From NCBI RefSeq assembly GCF_018913465.1, contig NZ_JABAPM010000001.1:62001-126000 (forward strand): a stretch of DNA of 64,000 bases. Direction: 5' to 3'. The notes below the pieces were generated by a model. That model worked only from the letters and a program-made list of their open reading frames with translations, was not told the origin of the DNA and made no database searches. The translations under genes were made by a program, and so were the position numbers. Shown one piece after another: positions 31,376 to 40,286 of this stretch (positions are counted from its first letter, which is position 1; every line of letters begins with the position of its first letter). The stretch is from Arcanobacterium phocae. GTDB taxonomy: Bacteria; Actinomycetota; Actinomycetes; Actinomycetales; Actinomycetaceae.

Positions 31376-31746
31376 TGGCTGTTACTCCAAAGGGCAAGGG
31401 CAAGTTCGTTTCACGTACTCGCCGTCATATCCGACTACGCAAGCGTATTACCGGTACTTCCGAACGTCCACGTTTGGTTGTTACTCGGTCAAATCGTCAC
31501 ATGGTTGCGCAGGTTATCGACGATACCGTGGGCAAGACACTCGTGTCTGCGTCCACTCTTGAAGTTGATTTGCGCGCCTCATCCGATTCCAAGGTCCAAA
31601 AAGCACACGTCGTCGGCGAACTCGTCGGCAAGCGTGCACTTGAGGCCGGCATCTCCGCCGTCGTGTTTGATCGCGGTGGCAACAAGTATCATGGTCGTGT
31701 CGCTGCAGTTGCAGAAGGCGCCCGTGAAGCTGGTCTGACCCTGTAA
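31375..31746 (+). CDS. rplR: 50S ribosomal protein L18
   Basis: 123 residues from the ATG at 31375, which overlaps the rplF stop (TGATG). The 5S-rRNA-binding protein has [19 protein letters not shown] near the N-terminus and [20 protein letters not shown] at the end. Confidence 0.96.
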   Translation: MAVTPKGKGKFVSRTRRHIRLRKRITGTSERPRLVVTRSNRHMVAQVIDDTVGKTLVSASTLEVDLRASSDSKVQKAHVVGELVGKRALEAGISAVVFDRGGNKYHGRVAAVAEGAREAGLTL

Positions 31747-31771
31747 ATTGGCAAAACGAGAGGAAATTCTT

Positions 31772-32479
31772 ATGGCTGCACAGCAGCGAGGACGAGCCGC
31801 TGGCTCGGAGAACGACGGCTCGCGCAACGAGCGTAATAACCGTCGTGATGATCGCCGTGGCGATCGTCGAACCGATCGTCGCGCCGAAGATCGAAACGCT
31901 TACATTGAGCGCGTCGTGACGATTAACCGTGTCGCTAAGACCGTTAAGGGTGGACGTCGCATGTCCTTCACCGCACTCGTTGTGGTTGGAGACGGCAACG
32001 GCACCGTAGGTGTTGGCTACGGCAAGGCAAAGGAAGTACCTGCTGCAATTGCTAAGGGTACTGAGGAAGCAAAGAAGAACTTCTTCAAGGTTCCGCTTAT
32101 TGGCACTACTATTCCACATTTGGTCCAAGCCCGTGACGCTGCTGGCGTCGTGTTGCTCCGTCCAGCATCTGCTGGTACTGGTGTTATCGCAGGCGGTCCA
32201 GTTCGTGCAATTATGGAGTGCGCGGGAATCCATGACGTTCTTTCAAAGTCACTCGGATCTTCCAATGCTATCAACATTGTGCGTGGAACCATTGCAGCAT
32301 TGAAGCAACTTGAACAGCCTGAGGCTGTCGCGGCTCGCCGCGGCTTGCCACTTGATGCTGTTGCTCCTAAGTCAATGTTGCTCAAGCGTACTGAGCATGA
32401 AGCCAAGGAACGCGAAGACGCTGAGCTCGAAGCACAACGTGCTGAGAACGAAGCTGCCGCTGCAGGAGTTGGTGCATGA
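31772..32479 (+). CDS. rpsE: 30S ribosomal protein S5
   Basis: 235 residues. Residues 1 to about 45 are an Arg/Asp/Glu/Gly-rich extension; the double-stranded-RNA-binding N-domain follows ([18 protein letters not shown]) and the C-domain has [20 protein letters not shown]. The ATG at 31772 follows GAGAGG; a TTG at 31748 in frame is unlikely. A charged Ala/Glu tail ends the protein. Confidence 0.96.
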   Translation: MAAQQRGRAAGSENDGSRNERNNRRDDRRGDRRTDRRAEDRNAYIERVVTINRVAKTVKGGRRMSFTALVVVGDGNGTVGVGYGKAKEVPAAIAKGTEEAKKNFFKVPLIGTTIPHLVQARDAAGVVLLRPASAGTGVIAGGPVRAIMECAGIHDVLSKSLGSSNAINIVRGTIAALKQLEQPEAVAARRGLPLDAVAPKSMLLKRTEHEAKEREDAELEAQRAENEAAAAGVGA

Positions 32480-32658
32480 TGAAACTCAAGATTACTCAGA
32501 CCAAAGGTCTCGTAGGAACTAAGCAGAACCAAAAAGATACGGTTCGTTCGCTTGGTTTGCACAAGATCCACCAGTCAGTTATTCGCGAAGATACCCCGGT
32601 TGTCCGCGGTATGATTCGTACGGTAGCTCACTTGGTTACTGTGGAGGAGGTTGCCTGA
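32476..32658 (+). CDS. rpmD: 50S ribosomal protein L30
   Basis: 60 residues, small L30 fold with [20 protein letters not shown]. The ATG at 32476 is 7 nt after AGGAG and overlaps the rpsE stop (ATGA). Its own stop overlaps the rplO start. Confidence 0.95.
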   Translation: MMKLKITQTKGLVGTKQNQKDTVRSLGLHKIHQSVIREDTPVVRGMIRTVAHLVTVEEVA

Positions 32659-33104
32659 TGGCTGACGTTCTAAAGATTCATGATCTTCGCCCAGCAGCCG
32701 GCGCCAACAAAGCTCGCACTCGTGTGGGTCGTGGTGAAGGTTCAAAGGGTAAGACTGCTGGCCGCGGTACCAAAGGTACTAAGGCACGTTACCAGGTTAA
32801 AGCTGGTTTCGAAGGTGGACAGATGCCTATGCATATGCGTCTGCCTAAGCTCCGTGGTTTCAAGAACCCGGCTCGCATCGAATACCAAGTTGTTAACTTG
32901 AACAAGCTTGAGTCGCTTTTCCCAGAAGGCGGAACCGTTACCGTTGACGATCTCGTAGCTAAGGGCGCAGTTCGTGCCAACAAGCTCGTTAAGATTCTCG
33001 GTACTGGTGAAATCAACGTTAAGGTTAACGTTACCGTCGATGCTTGGTCTGCTTCCGCAAAGGAAAAGATTGAAGCTGCTGGTGGCTCACTAGAACAGCG
33101 ATGA
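32658..33104 (+). CDS. rplO: 50S ribosomal protein L15
   Basis: 148 residues, the last gene of the S10/spc block. The Gly/Lys-rich N-terminus ([20 protein letters not shown]) reaches into the 23S core. It overlaps rpmD by one base. A strong terminator separates it from secY, which is unusual because secY often follows rplO without a break. Confidence 0.97.
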   Translation: MADVLKIHDLRPAAGANKARTRVGRGEGSKGKTAGRGTKGTKARYQVKAGFEGGQMPMHMRLPKLRGFKNPARIEYQVVNLNKLESLFPEGGTVTVDDLVAKGAVRANKLVKILGTGEINVKVNVTVDAWSASAKEKIEAAGGSLEQR

Positions 33105-33121
33105 GTTAAACTCATTCTTTT

Positions 33122-33163
33122 AAGACGGGTTCATAACCATTTTGGTGGTTATGAACCCGTCTT
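33122..33163 (+). terminator. Terminator between rplO and secY
   Basis: A perfect 18-bp stem (33122-33139 with 33146-33163), 6-nt loop, then TT. It is one of the strongest hairpins in the window and isolates secY-adk-map from the ribosomal operon. Confidence 0.92.
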
Positions 33164-33225
33164 TTACATGCAAAATGTCTCAAACATTACTTGTTTAAGG
33201 CTGTATTTGAATACGCATTTGCGGG

Positions 33226-33231
33226 TATAGT
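33226..33231 (+). promoter_or_regulatory. Candidate -10 box of secY
   Basis: TATAGT at 33226-33231, about 130 nt before secY. No good -35 is seen. Between it and secY are two imperfect copies of an 18-nt GC-rich repeat (CCGGCTCCGG followed by similar bases) at about 33302 and 33326. Confidence 0.4.
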
Positions 33232-33361
33232 TGTCAAAGTACGTGTGTTTGGCACATATGCCATGCACAGTAGCTTTCGTTAGCTACACAATGACATAAC
33301 ACCGGCTCCGGTCGGTCCCACGCGCCCGGCTCCGGCCGGTTCCAACATCGGAGGAACTTCC

Positions 33362-34648
33362 TTGCTACACGCACTGATCTCAGCCTTCCGTACCCCAGAC
33401 TTGCGAGCTAAGCTCCTCTTCACCGTGATGATCATGGTGATTTACCGTCTCGGTACTTTTATTCCAGCACCATTTGTTTCGTATAAGAACGTAACGCAAT
33501 GTCTTGATGAAGCTGGTAGCGAAGGATTACTTACATTAATCAACATGTTCTCCGGCGGGGCTATGCTCAAGCTTGCTGTGTTTGCGCTCGGAATCATGCC
33601 GTATATTACGGCATCGATCATCGTTCAGTTGATGAAGGTCGTTATCCCTCGGTTTGAAGAACTTTCGAAAGAAGGACAGACTGGGCAAGCTAAGCTCACC
33701 GAATACACGCGGTATTTAACCATTTTCCTTGCGATTTTACAGTCGTCGGTTACCGTATCCGTAGCAAACGGTGCGTTGTTCCAGAATTGTACTGTCGATC
33801 CGATCCCAGAGGCTTCTGCAGTTAAGTTAGTCATTGCAATTCTCGCGATGACCGCAGGAACCGGTTTAATTATGTGGATGGCGGAGCTTATTACCGAGCG
33901 TGGTGTTGGAAACGGTATGTCTTTGCTTATCTTCACAGGTATCGCCGCAAACTTCCCGGCAATGCTAGGCAACGTCAGCCAGTCTAACCATGGCTGGTTT
34001 GGGGTACTAATCGTACTGGGTATGTTCTTAGCAATTACCGTTGTCGTTGTTTTCGTAGAGCAGTCTCAGCGTCGTGTCCCGGTTCAGTATGCCAAGCGCG
34101 TAGTCGGCCGTCGTACTTATGGTGGTACGTCGACGTATATTCCGCTCAAGCTCAACATGGCAAACGTTATTCCAGTCATCTTTGCGTCATCGATTTTGTC
34201 GATGCCAACGATGTTCGCACAATTCTCAACTGCACAAGAGGGATGGGCTGCTTGGGTGCGTACGTACTTTGCACCGCATTCATTCTGGTACTTGGTCGTT
34301 TACTTCTTCCTAATCCTGTTCTTCGCGTTCTTCTACACGTCGATTACTTTTGATCCTGAAGAAGTAGCAGACAACATGAAACGGTACGGCGGCTTCGTGC
34401 CCGGCATCCGAGCTGGACAGCCAACTGCAGATTATCTTCGGTACGTTATCAACCGTATTACCTGGGTTGGTGCATTATATTTGGCGATTGTTGCGCTCAT
34501 TCCGCAGATCGTCTTTACCCAAATGGGGTTGACGACGTTTAGCTTCGGTGGAACGTCAATCATCATTCTCGTTGGTGTTGGACTACAGACTGTTAAAGAC
34601 ATTGATGCCCAGCTCCAGCAACGTCACTATGAAGGATTCCTACGATGA
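33362..34648 (+). CDS. secY: Preprotein translocase subunit SecY
   Basis: 428 residues with ten membrane helices. GGAMLKLAVFALGIMPYITA (plug/helix 2 region), the YTRYLTIFLAILQS segment and the C-terminal cytoplasmic loop with RRTYGGTSTYIPLKLN are conserved. It forms the Sec channel with SecE (4.6 kb) and SecG. The start is TTG, 7 nt after CGGAGGAA. The stop overlaps the adk start. Confidence 0.97.
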   Translation: MLHALISAFRTPDLRAKLLFTVMIMVIYRLGTFIPAPFVSYKNVTQCLDEAGSEGLLTLINMFSGGAMLKLAVFALGIMPYITASIIVQLMKVVIPRFEELSKEGQTGQAKLTEYTRYLTIFLAILQSSVTVSVANGALFQNCTVDPIPEASAVKLVIAILAMTAGTGLIMWMAELITERGVGNGMSLLIFTGIAANFPAMLGNVSQSNHGWFGVLIVLGMFLAITVVVVFVEQSQRRVPVQYAKRVVGRRTYGGTSTYIPLKLNMANVIPVIFASSILSMPTMFAQFSTAQEGWAAWVRTYFAPHSFWYLVVYFFLILFFAFFYTSITFDPEEVADNMKRYGGFVPGIRAGQPTADYLRYVINRITWVGALYLAIVALIPQIVFTQMGLTTFSFGGTSIIILVGVGLQTVKDIDAQLQQRHYEGFLR

Positions 34649-35229
34649 GTTTTCGTTTGATTCTTACTGGAGCTCCGGGAGCAGGCAAGGGGACCCAAGC
34701 CGGTGCAGTTTCCGAAGCGCTCGGTATTCCAGCTATTTCGACTGGTGAAATCTTCCGTGCTGAAATCGCTAACAAGTCAGATATTGGTCTGGAAGCACAG
34801 CGCTACATTAGCGAAGGAAATTTGGTTCCGGATTCAGTCACTAATGAAATAGTTCGCCGCCGCTTAGCGCAGCCGGATGCACTTAATGGCTTCTTGTTGG
34901 ACGGTTATCCACGTACTCTCGAGCAGATCGAAGCACTCGACTCTATGCTGGCAGAAAACGATCAGAGCATGGATGCAATGATTGTTATTGCTATTCCAGA
35001 TGAAGAAGTCGAAGGTCGGTTGCTTAAGCGTGCGGAGATTGAGGGACGCGCTGATGATACGCCTGAGGTAATTGCACATCGTGTAGCCGTTTACCACGAA
35101 GCTACCGAACCGATTATTGAAGCATATCGCAAGCGTGGCAAACTGGTCACTATTGATGGTATAGGTACCATCGAAGAGGTACGTTCACGAATCGTCGCCG
35201 GTGTTAAGGAAGGTCTAGGCCTTAGCTGA
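34645..35229 (+). CDS. adk: Adenylate kinase
   Basis: 194 residues, the short form without the zinc-binding LID insertion. P-loop GAPGAGKGTQA (residues 8-18), the DGYPRTLEQ motif and the AEIEGRADDTPEVIAHR lid segment are present. It interconverts AMP + ATP and 2 ADP. ATG overlaps the secY stop by four bases; secY-adk-map is a common order. Confidence 0.97.
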   Translation: MSFRLILTGAPGAGKGTQAGAVSEALGIPAISTGEIFRAEIANKSDIGLEAQRYISEGNLVPDSVTNEIVRRRLAQPDALNGFLLDGYPRTLEQIEALDSMLAENDQSMDAMIVIAIPDEEVEGRLLKRAEIEGRADDTPEVIAHRVAVYHEATEPIIEAYRKRGKLVTIDGIGTIEEVRSRIVAGVKEGLGLS

Positions 35230-35236
35230 TTGTTCT

Positions 35237-35275
35237 AAGTAAACTGCTAGCTACAATGTGGCTAGCAGTTTACTT
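35237..35275 (+). terminator. Hairpin between adk and map
   Basis: A perfect 15-bp stem (35237-35251 with 35261-35275) with a 9-nt loop. The T-run is short, so termination may be partial and map may be expressed by read-through. Confidence 0.65.
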
Positions 35276-35307
35276 ATATCTGCTTTACAAGATCGAAGGA
35301 AACTGTC

Positions 35308-36141
35308 GTGGGAAATAAAATTCAATATAAAACTGATGAACAAATCGTTAAGATGCGTACCGCGGGCCTGGTCGTTGCGCAAATTCATGCCGCATTGCGT
35401 GCAGCTGTTAAACCAGGGGTGACGACGGCGGACATGGACCGAGTCGCACTGGATGTTTTGAATAAAAATGGTGCGCGTTCTAACTTTTTTGGGTACTACG
35501 ATTATCCGGGCCAAATTTGTACTTCTGTTAATGATGAAATCGTGCATGGTATTCCTGGTTCGCGAGTACTTGCGCCAGGAGACTTGGTTTCTTTCGATTG
35601 CGGTGCGGTTGTTGACGGTTGGCACGCGGATGCATGTATTAGCGTTGTTGTCCCTGGCGGCGATCCGCATGTTGCTGCAGCGCGTGAAGAATTAAGTGCT
35701 ATCACTCGGGAATCCATGTGGGTTGGAATTGCCGCAATGGCAACAGGTAAACGAGTAGGAGATATCGGTGATGCGATCGATGACTATGTGGAGTCTCTAG
35801 AAGGTGAACTGCATCCAGATATCGTTCTTGACTACACTGGCCATGGAATTGGCGACGCGATGCATCAAGAGCCTGAAGTTCTCAACTATTCTATTGATGG
35901 ACGTACCCCTAAGCTAAAGCCAGGAATGGTGCTGTGCATTGAGCCGATGCTCACCGCAGGCTATCAGGATAATCATACGCTTGCAGACGAGTGGACTGTT
36001 GTTACCGACGATGGAAAAGACGCTTGTCATTGGGAGCATATGATTGCCCTTCACAAGGGCGGTGTCTGGGTGTTGACAGAACCTGATGGGGGAGCGGCTG
36101 AGCTAGAACGATTCGGAATTAAGATTGCGCCGTTGGCCTAA
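35308..36141 (+). CDS. map: Methionine aminopeptidase, type I
   Basis: 277 residues of the pita-bread fold that removes the initiator Met. Metal ligands are visible: two Asp in SFDCGAVVDGWHADAC, His in YTGHGIGDAMH, Glu in VLCIEPMLTAG and Glu in WEHMIALH. A GTG start follows GAAGGA. Confidence 0.95.
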   Translation: MGNKIQYKTDEQIVKMRTAGLVVAQIHAALRAAVKPGVTTADMDRVALDVLNKNGARSNFFGYYDYPGQICTSVNDEIVHGIPGSRVLAPGDLVSFDCGAVVDGWHADACISVVVPGGDPHVAAAREELSAITRESMWVGIAAMATGKRVGDIGDAIDDYVESLEGELHPDIVLDYTGHGIGDAMHQEPEVLNYSIDGRTPKLKPGMVLCIEPMLTAGYQDNHTLADEWTVVTDDGKDACHWEHMIALHKGGVWVLTEPDGGAAELERFGIKIAPLA

Positions 36142-36206
36142 TTTGCAATTTTGGCTCGTCAGTGGTCTCGGCGTGACGAGATGCACGTTAAAACCCCTAT
36201 CGCTTA

Positions 36207-36232
36207 GCTCTATAAATCACGTATTATAGAGC
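36207..36232. promoter_or_regulatory. Palindrome over infA promoter region
   Basis: Nine-bp inverted repeats (GCTCTATAA at 36207-36215 and TTATAGAGC at 36224-36232) enclose 8 nt and overlap -10-like boxes TATAAA (36211-36216) and TATTAT (36222-36227), upstream of infA. It could be an operator or a weak hairpin. Confidence 0.45.
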
Positions 36233-36323
36233 GTTGGTGCCTTGTATCTATCAGTTGGTGGATCAGACATCAAACTACGGTCGCAACCGTGATCGTAGAA
36301 TCGAATCGAAGTTAGCGGGAGTA

Positions 36324-36545
36324 ATGGCGAAAAAAGAAGGCGTCATTGAAATTGAAGGTGTTGTCGTTGAAGCACTGCCAAATGCAATGTTTCGCGTCGA
36401 ACTAGATAACGGGCACGTAGTGCTCGGGCACATCTCAGGGAAGATGCGTCAGCACTACATCAAGATCCTTCCGGAGGACCGCGTGGTTGTTGAGCTTACG
36501 CCCTACGACTTAACACGTGGTCGTATCGTATATCGCCACAAGTAA
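36324..36545 (+). CDS. infA: Translation initiation factor IF-1
   Basis: 73 residues, standard S1-like OB fold from [20 protein letters not shown] to [10 protein letters not shown]. The ATG at 36324 is the family start; the open frame upstream to 36234 has no similarity. First gene of an infA-rpmJ-rpsM-rpsK-rpoA-rplQ cluster. Confidence 0.97.
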   Translation: MAKKEGVIEIEGVVVEALPNAMFRVELDNGHVVLGHISGKMRQHYIKILPEDRVVVELTPYDLTRGRIVYRHK

Positions 36546-36603
36546 CCCCGTTAATAACACGTAGCTTAAACGTTGCGTTAACCGACAAAGAAAGCTAGAG
36601 ACT

Positions 36604-36717
36604 ATGAAGGTCAAGCCAAGCGTTAAGCGCATTTGCGATAACTGCAAGGTTATTCGTCGGCACGGTCGAGTCATGGTTATCTGTGACAACCCACGCCATA
36701 AGCAGCGTCAGGGCTAA
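36604..36717 (+). CDS. rpmJ: 50S ribosomal protein L36
   Basis: 37 residues with the zinc-ribbon ligands: [15 protein letters not shown], a basic middle, then [13 protein letters not shown] (three Cys and one His). The gene is short and lies in the 60-bp-spaced gap between infA and rpsM. AAAGAAAGC-type ribosome-binding site upstream. Confidence 0.97.
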   Translation: MKVKPSVKRICDNCKVIRRHGRVMVICDNPRHKQRQG

Positions 36718-36836
36718 GTCCTACGCATTGAACAGGCATTGTCAGCGCATAGCGCAATCTTTTGGTCCGAAGGCCAAAACCCGATCGGGACGGCAATGCT
36801 CCACACCTTCGGAATGAACATATAGGAGCCACACAC

Positions 36837-37205
36837 ATGGCACGTCTATCTGGTGTCGATCTCCCTCGTGAGAAGCGAGTAGAGATTGCACTTACCTACA
36901 TTTTCGGCATTGGTCACACCCGTGCACTAGAGTCCCTCGCCGCTACCGGCGTTAACCCGGATACTCGTGTTAAGGATCTGACTGAAGATGATCTCGTCAA
37001 GCTGAAGAACCACATCGACGAAAACTACAAGGTCGAAGGTGATCTCCGTCGTGAGATTCAGGCTGACATTCGTCGCAAGATTGAGATTGGTTCTTACCAA
37101 GGTCTCCGTCACCGCCGAGGCCTTCCGGTTCACGGTCAGCGTACCAAGACGAACGCTCGTACTCGTAAGGGTCCAAAGCGTACCGTTGCAGGTAAGAAGA
37201 AGTAA
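36837..37205 (+). CDS. rpsM: 30S ribosomal protein S13
   Basis: 122 residues, starting [19 protein letters not shown], with [20 protein letters not shown] near the basic end. The ATG at 36837 follows AGGAG; the upstream open frame is not conserved. Confidence 0.97.
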   Translation: MARLSGVDLPREKRVEIALTYIFGIGHTRALESLAATGVNPDTRVKDLTEDDLVKLKNHIDENYKVEGDLRREIQADIRRKIEIGSYQGLRHRRGLPVHGQRTKTNARTRKGPKRTVAGKKK

Positions 37206-37258
37206 GTAGTTCCACCTTCGGGTGTGAATCGACGATAATTTTCAGGAGATTTTAACAA

Positions 37259-37651
37259 ATGCCACCAAAGACTCAGCGTCGTCCGCGCCGCACAATGCGA
37301 AAGAACGTATTAACTGGCCAGGCGCATATTAAGTCCACGTTTAACAACACGATCGTGTCGATCACCGACCCTAATGGCGAAGTTATTGCCCAGACATCCT
37401 CTGGCATGGTTGGCTTCAAGGGCTCGCGTAAATCCACTCCATACGCTGCACAGCTCGCTGCAGAAAATGCTGCACGTCGCGCAATGGAAGCAGGTATGAA
37501 GAAGGTTGATGTTTTCGTCAAGGGTCCAGGCTCTGGTCGTGAAACTGCTATTCGTTCCTTGACAGCTTCCGGTCTTGAAGTTACCTCAATTTCTGATGTA
37601 ACCCCTCAAGCACACAACGGTTGCCGTCCTCCCAAGCGCCGTCGCGTTTGA
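37259..37651 (+). CDS. rpsK: 30S ribosomal protein S11
   Basis: 130 residues. [20 protein letters not shown], the [14 protein letters not shown] motif and the C-terminal [16 protein letters not shown] are standard. In the 30S platform. Confidence 0.97.
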   Translation: MPPKTQRRPRRTMRKNVLTGQAHIKSTFNNTIVSITDPNGEVIAQTSSGMVGFKGSRKSTPYAAQLAAENAARRAMEAGMKKVDVFVKGPGSGRETAIRSLTASGLEVTSISDVTPQAHNGCRPPKRRRV

Positions 37652-37656
37652 TCAGT

Positions 37657-37673
37657 AAGGGGTTCGTCCCCTT
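37657..37673 (+). terminator. Small hairpin after rpsK
   Basis: A 6-bp stem (37657-37662 with 37668-37673) and TTCGT loop, then TCC. Weak; partial termination or RNA processing before rpoA. Confidence 0.35.
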
Positions 37674-37741
37674 TCCTCGGTGACATACTTACTCAGGTCT
37701 GTCACATGTAATTGCCGGCATGTGCCGGCTGATGGATGTCA

Positions 37742-37747
37742 TATAGT
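37742..37747 (+). promoter_or_regulatory. Candidate -10 box of rpoA
   Basis: TATAGT 25 nt before the rpoA start; a GCCGGC-ATGT-GCCGGC hairpin lies just upstream in the place of a -35, so the element is uncertain. Confidence 0.4.
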
Positions 37748-37772
37748 GGGCATCCGGTGAAAGGAAACTATA

Positions 37773-38777
37773 GTGATCATTGAACAGCGTCCTACGCTAA
37801 CCGAAGACAAGCTTTCGGAGACTCGTTCGCGGTTCACGCTTAACCCGCTTGAGCCAGGTTTCGGCTACACGCTCGGTAACTCGCTTCGTCGTACACTGCT
37901 ATCGTCCATTCCGGGCGCCGCTGTGACGTCGATTCATATCGACGGTGTGCTTCATGAGTTTTCAACCATTGAGGGCGTAAAAGAAGACGTCGCACAGATC
38001 ATTTTGAACCTCAAAGATCTGGTTGTTACTTCCGAAAATGATGAGCCAGTGCAGATGTATCTGCGGAAGGCTGGTCCAGGGGAAGTAACTGCGGCAGATA
38101 TTACGCCACCAGCTGGAGTTGAAATTCATAACCCAGAGTTGCTTATCGCAACCTTGAATGAAAAGGGCAAGCTCGAGATTGATCTGACTGTTGAACGTGG
38201 CCGTGGCTATGTTTCAGCACAGCAGAACAACTCGCCAGACTACGAAATCGGTCGTATCCCAGTTGACTCGATCTACTCACCAGTCGTGAAGGTTTCGTAC
38301 AAGGTGGAAGCTACTCGTGTTGGTCAGCGTACCGACTTCGACAAACTAATCGTTGACGTCGAGACAAAGCCATCCATGGCGCCTCGCGATGCTTTTGCTT
38401 CTGCTGGTAAGACCCTCGTTGAACTGTTCGGTTTGACGGCTGAGCTGAACCAAGAAGTCGAAGGCCTCGAGTTGAAGGAAGCTCCTGTTGTTGAACAGCA
38501 GTCTTCTGACTTGCAACGCCCAATTACCATTCTTAACCTACCGGCACGTTCGCAGAATTGCTTGCAGCGTGAAGGTATCCATACAATCGGTGAGCTGGTG
38601 CTTCGTTCTGAGGCTGACCTGCTTGATATTCGTAACTTTGGTGCGAAGTCGATTGAAGACGTTAAGGATGAGCTGGCAAAGCTTGACTTGCGTCTAAAGG
38701 ATTCACCGGCTGGTTTCATGTCCGGCTTCGGTGATGAAACGTACGGAATGCACTTCAGTGACGAAACGCAGGCCTGA
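37773..38777 (+). CDS. rpoA: DNA-directed RNA polymerase subunit alpha
   Basis: 334 residues. The N-terminal assembly domain has [20 protein letters not shown], and the C-terminal domain has the [15 protein letters not shown] and [17 protein letters not shown] helices that bind UP elements and activators. GTG start after AAAGGAAA. rplQ follows after 35 nt. Confidence 0.98.
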   Translation: MIIEQRPTLTEDKLSETRSRFTLNPLEPGFGYTLGNSLRRTLLSSIPGAAVTSIHIDGVLHEFSTIEGVKEDVAQIILNLKDLVVTSENDEPVQMYLRKAGPGEVTAADITPPAGVEIHNPELLIATLNEKGKLEIDLTVERGRGYVSAQQNNSPDYEIGRIPVDSIYSPVVKVSYKVEATRVGQRTDFDKLIVDVETKPSMAPRDAFASAGKTLVELFGLTAELNQEVEGLELKEAPVVEQQSSDLQRPITILNLPARSQNCLQREGIHTIGELVLRSEADLLDIRNFGAKSIEDVKDELAKLDLRLKDSPAGFMSGFGDETYGMHFSDETQA

Positions 38778-38812
38778 AGGTCAGCGGAACAAGATAATTT
38801 TTAGGAGAAATC

Positions 38813-39280
38813 ATGCCACGTCCCGCTAAGGGTCCACGCTTGGGTGGTAGCCCAGCGCACGAGCGTCTCATCATTGCAAACCTCTGCAAGTCGCTCATTC
38901 ACAATGAATCGGTCGTAACAACCGAGGCTAAGGCCAAGCGTGTTCGTCCACATATCGAAAAGCTCATCACCAAGGCTAAGAAGGGCGATACTCATAATCG
39001 TCGTCTTGCACTTAAGGTTTTGGGCTCCCGCGAAACTGCATACATTCTTTTCGAAGAGCTTGCACCAAAGTTCGCGAACCGTGAGGGTGGATACACTCGC
39101 ATTGTTAAGCTTCCAAACCGCAAGGGTGACAACGCTCCAATGGCCGAAATTTCGCTCGTTCTCGAGCCAGTTTCACCAAAGCAGGCTGTTGTTAAGGAAG
39201 CTGAGAAGGTTGCCGAAAAGGCTGCTGACGAAGCCCCAGTTGCTGAAGCTGAAGAAGTCGAAGCTGCTGAAGAAAAGTGA
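38813..39280 (+). CDS. rplQ: 50S ribosomal protein L17
   Basis: 155 residues: the L17 core ([17 protein letters not shown]) and a 40-residue Ala/Glu-rich tail, an actinobacterial extension. Ends the long ribosomal cluster. Confidence 0.96.
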   Translation: MPRPAKGPRLGGSPAHERLIIANLCKSLIHNESVVTTEAKAKRVRPHIEKLITKAKKGDTHNRRLALKVLGSRETAYILFEELAPKFANREGGYTRIVKLPNRKGDNAPMAEISLVLEPVSPKQAVVKEAEKVAEKAADEAPVAEAEEVEAAEEK

Positions 39281-39337
39281 TGACGTTATTCTGACTTTCG
39301 GGCTGTTCTCAAAGTCGGAATAGCAGATTAACTGCTT

Positions 39338-39379
39338 AAAGGTTGTGGCGGATTGAGTTATCAATCCGCCACAACCTTT
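39338..39379. terminator. Bidirectional terminator after rplQ
   Basis: A perfect 19-bp stem (39338-39356 with 39361-39379), GTTA loop, T-rich on both sides, between convergent rplQ and the ROK kinase gene. Confidence 0.92.
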
Positions 39380-39415
39380 TATTTAGTTCTAGTAGCTTAT
39401 TTAGTTCTAGTAGCT
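39380..39415. repeat. Two exact tandem copies of an 18-bp unit
   Basis: TATTTAGTTCTAGTAGCT occurs twice in a row (39380-39397 and 39398-39415) right after the rplQ terminator. It looks like a recent slippage duplication. Confidence 0.9.
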
Positions 39416-39464
39416 CTGAAAGTTTAGGGAGTATAGCGAGGTAGTTACTGGCGTTGTTGCGCTA

Positions 39465-40286
39465 TTAGTCGCAAGCGCCGCGCTTGATATGAGGGACATA
39501 TTGCCAGGTTGCGCTACCGCCCCGTGCGCCTGCTTCATAATCTAAGAAAGTAGCCCCACGCTCGCTAAGAGATGCCCGTACCTCGTCAGTAAGTTTGAGC
39601 GCATTACCGCCACCGATGTATAGCGTATCCCACCGGTACATAGGCCACAGAGCGTCAATTACTTGGCCGATATGGTGTGACCATTGCTCTGAGTCGGTAT
39701 CTGGAAGATTGATGGCGCCGACGACGTCGTCGAACGTTCCCCCAATCGGGCTGGGGGCATGCGAAACTTCTATGTGTTCCGTGAGCCTGCCATTCACGGC
39801 GAAGGCGATGCCAAGACCAGTGCCTAGGGTAAGGATTAGCTCGCTACCATGTCCCTGCATCGTTGCTGCGGCCGCAACTATAGCGTCGTTGACAACGAGC
39901 GTAGGTAAGTGGCAGGCGTCCTCAACGAGTGTTTGGATGTCCGTGTTCTTCCATGCTTCTTGGAGTTGAGCATCTACGCTTCCGCCTGGTCCGGCGGGAC
40001 GGATATAGTGTGGAGTATGTATGACGATCCCGTCGCGCACGATTCCAGGCATGCCGATAGTAATTCGATGGCATGTGACAGCATGCCGCTGTGCATGCTC
40101 AATAACGGTCTCCAGCATTAGTTGCGGGGTGAACGGGTACTCGACAACATCAACAAAATAAGTGCCGAGGTGGTTGCCCTGTTGATCTAATACGGCAGAT
40201 TTAACTCGTGAGCCACCAAAATCTAGACTCAGCGTGTTAATTCCCGAGTTGGGATCACGGGGCTGAATATGGGATCCTGCAGTCAT
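39465..40286 (-). CDS. ROK-family protein, polyphosphate-glucokinase-like
   Basis: A 273-residue ROK protein (start at the ATG at 40286). LSLDFGGSRVKSAVLD is the phosphate-1 motif, VVNDAIVAA holds the catalytic Asp, and ILTLGTGLGIAFAVNGRL is the phosphate-2 motif; YIGGGNALKL is the adenosine segment. The zinc motif of ROK repressors is missing and there is no DNA-binding domain, so a sugar kinase is expected; the closest group known to me is polyphosphate/ATP glucokinase. Conservation of the sugar-binding residues is partial (no EXGH motif seen where expected), so the substrate is uncertain. Its start codon overlaps that of the divergent truA. Confidence 0.7.
   Translation of the reverse strand: MTAGSHIQPRDPNSGINTLSLDFGGSRVKSAVLDQQGNHLGTYFVDVVEYPFTPQLMLETVIEHAQRHAVTCHRITIGMPGIVRDGIVIHTPHYIRPAGPGGSVDAQLQEAWKNTDIQTLVEDACHLPTLVVNDAIVAAAATMQGHGSELILTLGTGLGIAFAVNGRLTEHIEVSHAPSPIGGTFDDVVGAINLPDTDSEQWSHHIGQVIDALWPMYRWDTLYIGGGNALKLTDEVRASLSERGATFLDYEAGARGGSATWQYVPHIKRGACD

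Noticed and set aside
39465-40286. ROK transcriptional repressor
   Set aside because: No N-terminal DNA-binding domain and no zinc motif; kinase motifs are present.
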